Origin: an uncultured delta proteobacterium
Lineage (GTDB): Bacteria; Myxococcota_A; UBA9160; JAFDET01
DNA length: 64,000 bases
NCBI GenBank assembly: GCA_947259215.1
Contig: CAMYLJ010000007.1
Span: 1 to 64,000, forward strand
Direction of reading: 5' to 3'
Shown piece after piece: positions 58,191 through 64,000 of the stretch. The notes under the pieces were generated by a model that was not told the DNA's origin, did no database searches, and worked only from the letters and a program-made list of their open reading frames with translations. Position 1 is the stretch's first letter; each line of letters begins with the position of its first letter. Made by a program: the position numbers and the translations under genes.

Positions 58191-60886
58191 CGGGCTCGAG
58201 CGTGCTCGAGCGTCACCTGCCCGACGAGGTGGTGTCGGACGAGGCGGCGCTGGTGGCCGGCGTGCGGGCCTACCTGGCCGAGGTGCGGGTGGAGCTGGAG
58301 GAGCTCCACCTCGAGTCGCGCTCCGGCCGGGTGGTGAACGAAGCCTACAGCGATCGCATGGACGAGCTGCTGGAGCAGCTGTTCGCGCTGGCCCGCGCGG
58401 CCGCCGGGGTCGGGGACCGCGCGGACCGCCTGGGACTGGCGGCCGCGGGGGGCTACGCCCGGCGCGAGCTCTGCCTCGAGTCCGACATCGACCTGCTGCT
58501 GCTCTACCGCGGCCAGGCGGACGCCGCGGTGCGCGGCGTGGCCGAACATCTCCAGCGCTGGCTGTGGGACGCCGGTCTCGTCGTCGGGGCCGCGACGCGC
58601 ACGCTGGAAGAGACCTTGAGGATCGCCGCCGAGGACGGCACGGTCCGCACCGCCGTGCTGGACGCCCGGCACGTGGCCGGCTCACGCGACCTGGTGGACG
58701 AGCTCGACGCCGCGCTGCGGCTCCAGCTCCACGCGCGAGCGGCCGAGCTGATCGACGAGCAGCGCCGGGGAATGCAGGATCGGCACACGAAGTACGGGGA
58801 GTCCCTCTACCTCCTCCAGCCGAACGTCAAGGAGGGAGTCGGCGCCTTGCGCGACTACCACGCGGCCTGGTGGTCGGCGCGCGTCGTTCACGGAAGCGTC
58901 CACTCCTTCATGGACCTGGCCGCCCTCGACCTGCTGACGGAGGCGGAGCTGGTGGCGTACGCCGTGGCGCTCGACTTCCTGTGGCGGGTGCGGAACGAGC
59001 TGCACCGGCTGACGGGTCGTCGCACCGACCAGCTGGCCTTCGATCTCCAGGAGCGCCTGGCGGAGAGCTTCGGCTATGCGGATCGCGAGGGGCCGGAGCT
59101 GCCCGTCGAGCGATTCATGGGGGACTACTACCGGGCGGCGCGCAGCGTGCAGAGCACCTCGGAGCTGCTGCTCGACCTGTGCGATCTGCACACGCGACCG
59201 GCGGACGCCGTGCGCGAGACGCGGGAGGTGGAGGAGGGCTTCCGCCTCAGCGACGAGCAGCTGGAGATTCCCCACCCGACCTTTCTGGCCGAGCATCCCT
59301 TCCGCCTGATCCGGGCGTTCGAGGTGGCCCAGGGCTACGGCGTCCCCCTCTCGCGCATGGCGGCCCGCCTGGTGCGCGAGAACCTGGGGCTGGTGAACGA
59401 CGCGTTCCGGCGGGATGCGGCGGTCGCTGCCTGCTTCGAGCGGATCCTGCAATCGGAGGAGCGCGTGATGCGCACGCTCCTCGCCATGAACGACGCGGGC
59501 CTGCTGGGCGCCTATCTGCCCGAGTGGGATCACATCGTCTGCCGCTGGCAGCAGGTGATCTACCACACGTACACGGTGGACGTGCACTCGATCTTCGTGG
59601 TGGAGGAGCTGCGGAGGCTGTGGCGCGGGAAGTACGAGCTCGACATGAGCGAGCTGACCGCGATGATGCGGGCGGTGGAGGATCGCGTGGTGCTCTTCCT
59701 CGGCTGTCTGTTCCACGACATCGGGAAGGGGCTGGGCGGCGACCACTCGCACAAGGGCACCGAGCTGGCGCGGCAGGCCTTGGAGCGGATGGGCATGGAG
59801 CCCGAGCGGCGCGAGCGCGTGGCGTTCCTGGTGGAGCACCACCTGCGGATGTCGCACCTGGCCCAGCGGCGCGATCTCTCCGATCCCAAGCTCATCGTCG
59901 ATTTTGCGAGGACCGTGGGCGACCGCGAGAACCTGCGCAACCTCTACCTGCTCACCTTCGCGGACATCCGCGCCTCGTCGCGGTCGGCCTGGAGCGATTG
60001 GAAGGGTCAGCTCCTGACCGAGCTCTTCGAGCGCACGTCCGAGTTCCTGGAGACGGGCGACGACGATCCCCGGCGCGCGGTCGAGCTGATCGAGGCGCGG
60101 GTGGAGCGGCGCCAGGAAGCTGCGCGCCGGGAGCTGCGGGCCCTGGGGGTGGCCGACTCCAAGATCCAGGCCTACTTCGACGACATGCCGCGGCGCTACT
60201 TCGTGGCGCACTCGGCCCAGCAGATCGCCCGCCACGCCATGGTGGTGGTCTCCTTCCGGCCCGACCGCGTGGTCACGACGCGCGTCCGTTCCATGCGGGG
60301 CGACTTCTCCGAGCTGATCGTCGTCACGCGAGACGTGCACGCGCTCTACGCCAAGGTGGCCGGCGTGATCACGGCACGCTGGATCAACATCCTCGGCTCC
60401 CACGTGTACACGAGCCGCTCGGGCCTGGCCCTGGAGGTCTACCGCCTGACGACGCCCGCGGGCAGTCCCGAGGAGCGCCGCGACGTCTGGCGCGGCCTCG
60501 AGTCGGCGCTGCACCACGTGCTGTCGGGTGTGGTGGAGGTGGAGGAGCTGCTGGCCCGCCGCCGGCGTCCGCTGGGCGCCGCGGAGTCGCCGTCCCGAGA
60601 GCCCGTGACGGTGAGCGTCTCCAACGCCGAGTCCGACTTCTACACGATCGTCGACATCTCGGCGAACGATCGCCTGGGGCTGCTCTACGACCTGACCCGC
60701 ACCATCGCCGACGCCGGCCTCGAGATCTACATCTCGAAGGCGTCGACGATCCTGGACCAGGTCGCCGACACGTTCTACCTGAAGGACGCGGACGGCAAGA
60801 AGATCCTCGATCGCACGCTGTTGGACGCGTTGCGCGAGGCGCTGTTGCAACAGGCGCTCGGGTCCCGGGAGACGACCGGTGCCTGA
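58187..60886 (+). CDS. glnD: PII uridylyltransferase / uridylyl-removing enzyme
   Basis: 899 residues from GTG 58187. Central nitrogen sensor that uridylylates PII at low glutamine and reverses this at high glutamine. Nucleotidyltransferase domain GGYARRELCLESDIDLLLL (about 89-107), HD hydrolase domain (HTYTVDVHSIFVV, FHDIGKG, HSHKGTE, about 465-525) and two C-terminal ACT domains (VVVSFRPDRVVTT...; IVDISANDRLGLLYDLTRTI). The glnB/glnK target is not in the window. Confidence 0.95.
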   Translation: MTGSSVLERHLPDEVVSDEAALVAGVRAYLAEVRVELEELHLESRSGRVVNEAYSDRMDELLEQLFALARAAAGVGDRADRLGLAAAGGYARRELCLESDIDLLLLYRGQADAAVRGVAEHLQRWLWDAGLVVGAATRTLEETLRIAAEDGTVRTAVLDARHVAGSRDLVDELDAALRLQLHARAAELIDEQRRGMQDRHTKYGESLYLLQPNVKEGVGALRDYHAAWWSARVVHGSVHSFMDLAALDLLTEAELVAYAVALDFLWRVRNELHRLTGRRTDQLAFDLQERLAESFGYADREGPELPVERFMGDYYRAARSVQSTSELLLDLCDLHTRPADAVRETREVEEGFRLSDEQLEIPHPTFLAEHPFRLIRAFEVAQGYGVPLSRMAARLVRENLGLVNDAFRRDAAVAACFERILQSEERVMRTLLAMNDAGLLGAYLPEWDHIVCRWQQVIYHTYTVDVHSIFVVEELRRLWRGKYELDMSELTAMMRAVEDRVVLFLGCLFHDIGKGLGGDHSHKGTELARQALERMGMEPERRERVAFLVEHHLRMSHLAQRRDLSDPKLIVDFARTVGDRENLRNLYLLTFADIRASSRSAWSDWKGQLLTELFERTSEFLETGDDDPRRAVELIEARVERRQEAARRELRALGVADSKIQAYFDDMPRRYFVAHSAQQIARHAMVVVSFRPDRVVTTRVRSMRGDFSELIVVTRDVHALYAKVAGVITARWINILGSHVYTSRSGLALEVYRLTTPAGSPEERRDVWRGLESALHHVLSGVVEVEELLARRRRPLGAAESPSREPVTVSVSNAESDFYTIVDISANDRLGLLYDLTRTIADAGLEIYISKASTILDQVADTFYLKDADGKKILDRTLLDALREALLQQALGSRETTGA

Positions 60887-61835
60887 GGCGGGCGCGGCCG
60901 TGTACGCGTCCGTGGACGCCTTCCTGGCGCATGCGGCGGTGGAGCGAGGTCTCGCGCCGCGCACCGTGGAGGCCTACGGGCGCGACCTGGCGCGCCTCGC
61001 CGCCTACCTGGCGGGCGCCGGCGTCGCGCGTCCGGCCGACGTCGAGCGGGAGCACGTGGCCGGCTTCGCCCGCGCGCTCGAGCGCGACGGGCTGGCGCCG
61101 CGCAGCCGCGCCCGGGCCCTGGTGGCCGCCCGGCGCTGGCTGGGGCACTGCGTGGCGCGCGGGGAACTGCCCCAGGACCCCAGCGCAGACGTGACCGCGC
61201 CTCGACTCGATCGCCCGCTGCCCCGGGTCCTGCGCCCCGACGAGACCGAGGCGCTGCTCGCGGCGATCCAGGGCGAGACGCCCCTGCCCCTGCGCGACCG
61301 CGCCATGCTGGAGGTGCTGTACGGGGCCGGGCTCCGGGTGGGGGAGCTGGTCGCGCTGCCGCTTTCCGGCTTGAACCGGCGCGCAGGCCTGGTGCGCGTG
61401 GTCGGGAAGGGCGGGCGGGAGCGGCTGGTGCCGCTGGGCGAGCCCGCGCTGGCGGCGCTGGATCGCTGGCTCTCCGACGGCCGGCCGCGACTGGCCGAGC
61501 GCGCGCGACGGAGCTCGGACGCGGTCTTCCTCTCCAACCGGGGCGCCGGCATGACCCGCCAGAACGTCTTCGCCCGGCTGCGCCAGCTGGCGCTGCGCGC
61601 GGGCCTGCCGAGGGAGAGGATCTCCCCCCACGTGCTGCGCCACGCCTTCGCGACGGACCTGCTCGAGGGCGGGGCCGACCTGCGCGCCGTGCAGGCCATG
61701 CTCGGCCACGCGGATCTCGCCACCACCCAGATATACACCCACGTGAGTCGAAAGCGGCTGCGCGAGACGGTGGAGGCCCGGCATCCGCGCGGACGCGGAC
61801 GCCGGGTTCAGGCGGGGGACCGGCGGAGGTCGTGA
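60879..61835 (+). CDS. xerD: Tyrosine recombinase XerC/XerD
   Basis: 318 residues from GTG 60879, overlapping glnD by 8 nt. SAM-like N-terminal DNA-binding domain and a C-terminal catalytic domain with the Arg in GAGLRVGEL, Lys in GKGGRER, HVLRH, the second His in GHADLATT and the nucleophile Tyr in IYTHV. Chromosome dimer resolution at dif. XerC versus XerD cannot be settled by eye; the glnD neighbourhood matches the xerD of deltaproteobacteria. The chromosomal context speaks against a phage or integron integrase. Confidence 0.9.
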   Translation: MPEAGAAVYASVDAFLAHAAVERGLAPRTVEAYGRDLARLAAYLAGAGVARPADVEREHVAGFARALERDGLAPRSRARALVAARRWLGHCVARGELPQDPSADVTAPRLDRPLPRVLRPDETEALLAAIQGETPLPLRDRAMLEVLYGAGLRVGELVALPLSGLNRRAGLVRVVGKGGRERLVPLGEPALAALDRWLSDGRPRLAERARRSSDAVFLSNRGAGMTRQNVFARLRQLALRAGLPRERISPHVLRHAFATDLLEGGADLRAVQAMLGHADLATTQIYTHVSRKRLRETVEARHPRGRGRRVQAGDRRRS

Positions 61836-63151
61836 GAGCGCCCGCGCTGCGTGATGTCCTGCGCGCCTTGCCCGCTGCCGCGCGCCCGCTGGTCGAGCAG
61901 CTGATCGCCACGGCCGAGGCCCAGGGGGCCGGCTTGCATCTGGTGGGTGGTCCGGTGCGCGATCTCCTGCTGGGGCGTCCGCTCGGCGACGTCGACCTGC
62001 TGGTGGAGCCCGGCCCGAGCGGCGGAGCCGAAGCCCTGGCGCGCGCCGCCGCGCCGGAGGGCGCGCAGATCGTGACCCACGAGCGCTTCGGCACCGTGCG
62101 GATGGAGTGGCAGGACGGCGCCGTCGACCTGGCCGAGGTGAGGCGCGAGTCCTACGCGCATCCGGGTGCGCTTCCGGTCGTCGAGCCGGGCGAGCTCGTC
62201 GAGGATCTCGCGCGGCGCGACTTCACGGTGAACGCCATGGCGGTGCCGCTGACCCGGGACGCCCGGGCGGCCGGCGGCGGCCTGGTGGACCCGGAGGGCG
62301 GTGCGGCGGATCTGGAGGGACGGGTGCTGCGGGTGCTCCACCGGGTGAGCTTTCGCGACGACCCGACGCGCGCCCTGCGCGCCGCGCGCTTCTCGGCGCG
62401 GCTCGGGTTCCACCTGTCGCGGGGTTCGCGCGGCGCGCTCCGCGACGCGCTGCGCGAGGGCGCCTTTGGACGCGTGAGCGGCGACCGCCTGCGGCGGGAG
62501 CTGGAGAAGCTCTTCGACGACGCAGGAGCGGGCATGGATCCCGCGCTGGCCCTGCGACGGCTGCAGGAGTGGCACGTGCTCGGCGCGTTGGAGCCGGGGC
62601 TGGAGCTGCCGCGGACGGCGGTGACGCCCCTGCGGCGGCTGGGTCGCGCGCTCGTCGCACCGTGGTGGTCCTACGCCCGCTTCCAGCCCTGGGCGGCGGG
62701 GCTCGCCGTCTGGCTGGCGCCCCTCGGGCCGGGGCTCCGGCGGCGCGCGCTCCGGCGTCTGGCCGTGCGCGGGGATCGGGCGGTCCGGCTGCTGGAGTTC
62801 CCGCGCCAGCGCGACCGCTGGCTGAGCCAGCTCACGGGCGCGCGCGGGCGCGGCGCCGTGGACCGTGCGCTCCAGGGCAGCGACGAGGAGCGCCTGCTGG
62901 CCCTGGCGGTCTCCGCGCCCGTCCCCGTGCGCCGCCGGGTGGTGCGCTGGGCCGGCGAGGACCGCGGGCGCCGGGCGCTCATCGGCGGTGCGGAGCTCGT
63001 GACGCTCGGGCTCGACGGGCCGGACGTGGGCCGCGCCTTGGAGGCCGTGCGGGCGGCCTGGCTGGATGGCGTCGTCCGCACCCGGGACGACGCGCTGGCC
63101 CTGGCGCGCGAGGTCGCGGGCCGGCGGAGGCCGCGCGCGCGGGCGCGTTGA
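61832..63151 (+). CDS. CCA-adding enzyme / poly(A) polymerase family nucleotidyltransferase
   Basis: 439 residues from GTG 61832 (GTGA overlap). Class II tRNA nucleotidyltransferase fold: HLVGGPVRDLLLGRPLGDVDLLVE (about 36-59, with metal Asp residues DVD), LARRDFTVNAMAV and RVLHRVSFRDDPTRALRAARFSARLGF. The C-terminal half is Arg-rich and lacks a recognisable HD domain. It may add full CCA, or only part of it, or poly(A); some deltaproteobacteria divide these tasks between two enzymes. Confidence 0.88.
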   Translation: MRAPALRDVLRALPAAARPLVEQLIATAEAQGAGLHLVGGPVRDLLLGRPLGDVDLLVEPGPSGGAEALARAAAPEGAQIVTHERFGTVRMEWQDGAVDLAEVRRESYAHPGALPVVEPGELVEDLARRDFTVNAMAVPLTRDARAAGGGLVDPEGGAADLEGRVLRVLHRVSFRDDPTRALRAARFSARLGFHLSRGSRGALRDALREGAFGRVSGDRLRRELEKLFDDAGAGMDPALALRRLQEWHVLGALEPGLELPRTAVTPLRRLGRALVAPWWSYARFQPWAAGLAVWLAPLGPGLRRRALRRLAVRGDRAVRLLEFPRQRDRWLSQLTGARGRGAVDRALQGSDEERLLALAVSAPVPVRRRVVRWAGEDRGRRALIGGAELVTLGLDGPDVGRALEAVRAAWLDGVVRTRDDALALAREVAGRRRPRARAR

Positions 63152-63231
63152 TCGCGCCGGCAGGATCCCCCATACTGGGGTCTCCCTCCCAACCCCTGAT
63201 CACCGCTCCTCCGCGGACCGCGCCAGACGCC

Positions 63232-64000
63232 ATGGAACCCGTCGCCACGGACGCCTCCGGCAGCCGGGCGGGCTTCGAGCCCGCATCCGGAGACGCCTAC
63301 TCGGTGAAGCTCTCGATCTTCGAGGGCCCGCTCGACCTGCTGCTGCACCTGATCCGGCTGAACGAGGTCGAGGTCACCGACATCCCGATCGCGCGGATCG
63401 CGGACCAGTACCTGGAGTACCTGGATCTCCTGCGCGAGCTCGACCTGGACATCGCCGCCGAGTACCTGGTGATGGCGGCCACCCTGGCCTGGATCAAGTC
63501 GCGCATGCTGCTCCCGCCCGACAGCGAGGCCGACGAGGACGAAGGGTTGGATCCGCGGGCCGAGCTGGTGGCGCGCCTGCTGGAGTACCAGCGCTTCAAG
63601 GAGGCCGCCGGCGAGCTCGGCGAGCGCATGCGCCTGGGGCGCGACGTCTTCGCCGCCACCGGTCCCGAGCCCGAGCGGCCGCCGGACGCCGAGCGCGAGA
63701 TCGAGGTGGGTCTGCTCCAGCTGCTCGAGGCCTTCCGCCGGGTGCTGAAGGACGCGCCCCACACCGGCGCGGCCCACGAGCTGGAGTCCGAGCCGGTGAG
63801 CGTGCGCGATCGCATGCTGGCCGTGATGGAGGCGCTCACCGGGGTCGACTCGGTCGAGTTCGGGGCACTCTTCCGCGACGCCGAAGGCGGTGCGGCATCG
63901 CGAACGCTGGTGGTGGCCACCTTCCTGGGCATCCTGGAGCTGGCACGCCTGGCCGCCGTGCGGCTCTACCAGGGTCTGGGCGAGCACGGCGAGCCGCGCG
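63232..64000 (+). CDS. scpA: Segregation and condensation protein A, 3' end outside the window
   Basis: 256 residues are visible from ATG 63232; the frame is open to the window end. ScpA is the kleisin of the bacterial SMC complex. The N-terminal region SVKLSIFEGPLDLLLHLIRLNEVEVTDIPIARIADQYLEY is split in conserved pieces (FEGPLDLLLHLI, then YLVMAATLAWIKSRMLLP), and the C-terminal winged-helix part begins with TLVVATFLGILELARL near 225. scpB is expected next. The 80-bp gap before it holds a small ATCCCCCATACTGGGGTCT dyad. Confidence 0.95.
   Translation, partial: MEPVATDASGSRAGFEPASGDAYSVKLSIFEGPLDLLLHLIRLNEVEVTDIPIARIADQYLEYLDLLRELDLDIAAEYLVMAATLAWIKSRMLLPPDSEADEDEGLDPRAELVARLLEYQRFKEAAGELGERMRLGRDVFAATGPEPERPPDAEREIEVGLLQLLEAFRRVLKDAPHTGAAHELESEPVSVRDRMLAVMEALTGVDSVEFGALFRDAEGGAASRTLVVATFLGILELARLAAVRLYQGLGEHGEPR

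Overview
The window is a very GC-rich stretch (strong G/C at third codon positions, many GTG starts, chains of 1-4 nt gene overlaps) from a Gram-negative bacterium: LptD, LapA/LapB-like proteins and an exosortase/PEP-CTERM pair imply an outer membrane. The order pheA-hisC-tyrA-rpsA-ihfB-lapA-lapB-mutS-amidase-glnD-xerD-scpA and an NtrC-type/sigma-54 system suggest a deltaproteobacterial-grade lineage (Myxococcota, Desulfobacterota, Binatota or similar). This is inference; there is no rRNA to test it.

Layout. 1-98: end of a small zinc-ribbon gene. 526-8065 (minus): a complete oxidative L-ornithine degradation operon, ord-ortA-ortB-oraS-oraE-orr, ending in an alanine racemase that can handle the D-alanine the thiolase releases. 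8066-8440 holds a broken tRNA 3' half. 8441-9706: type II NADH dehydrogenase. 9940-18346: an oxygenase/acyl-CoA catabolic island (Rieske oxygenase, amidohydrolase, acyl-CoA dehydrogenase, SDR, TetR, DUF35 plus Ltp2-like protein) with the same TGACG-n3-CGTCA type operator in three divergent promoter regions, probably the TetR regulon. 18372-22711: TVP38 protein, then a PspA envelope-stress operon run by its own histidine kinase and NtrC-type regulator behind a good -24/-12 promoter. 22953-31577: cupin, DUF502 protein, a PqqA-like 50-residue peptide, M50 protease, PEP-CTERM protein, GH1 glycosidase, exosortase, QueG, methyltransferase, phosphodiesterase, Dcd. 31745-37521: Dtd, an exported protein, CcdA/TlpA thiol redox pair, a CRP-like regulator and LptD.

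37649-44930: tryptophan synthesis, split into trpEGDCF (plus) and a convergent gntR-trpB-trpA operon (minus) preceded by a 28-bp palindrome. 45041-47325: coaE and a GGDEF protein. 47663-64000: pheA, hisC, tyrA, rpsA, ihfB, lapA, lapB-like, mutS, amidase, glnD, xerC/D, CCA-adding-type nucleotidyltransferase and scpA (cut by the window end).

Most notable: the ornithine pathway (known mainly from anaerobes) beside an oxygenase island; the orphan PqqA-like peptide; a repeated two-hairpin element that carries both stop codons of convergent gene pairs; a 166-bp palindromic element between dcd and dtd; a hairpin that sequesters the ribosome binding site of the CRP-like gene; and the separately regulated trpBA operon.
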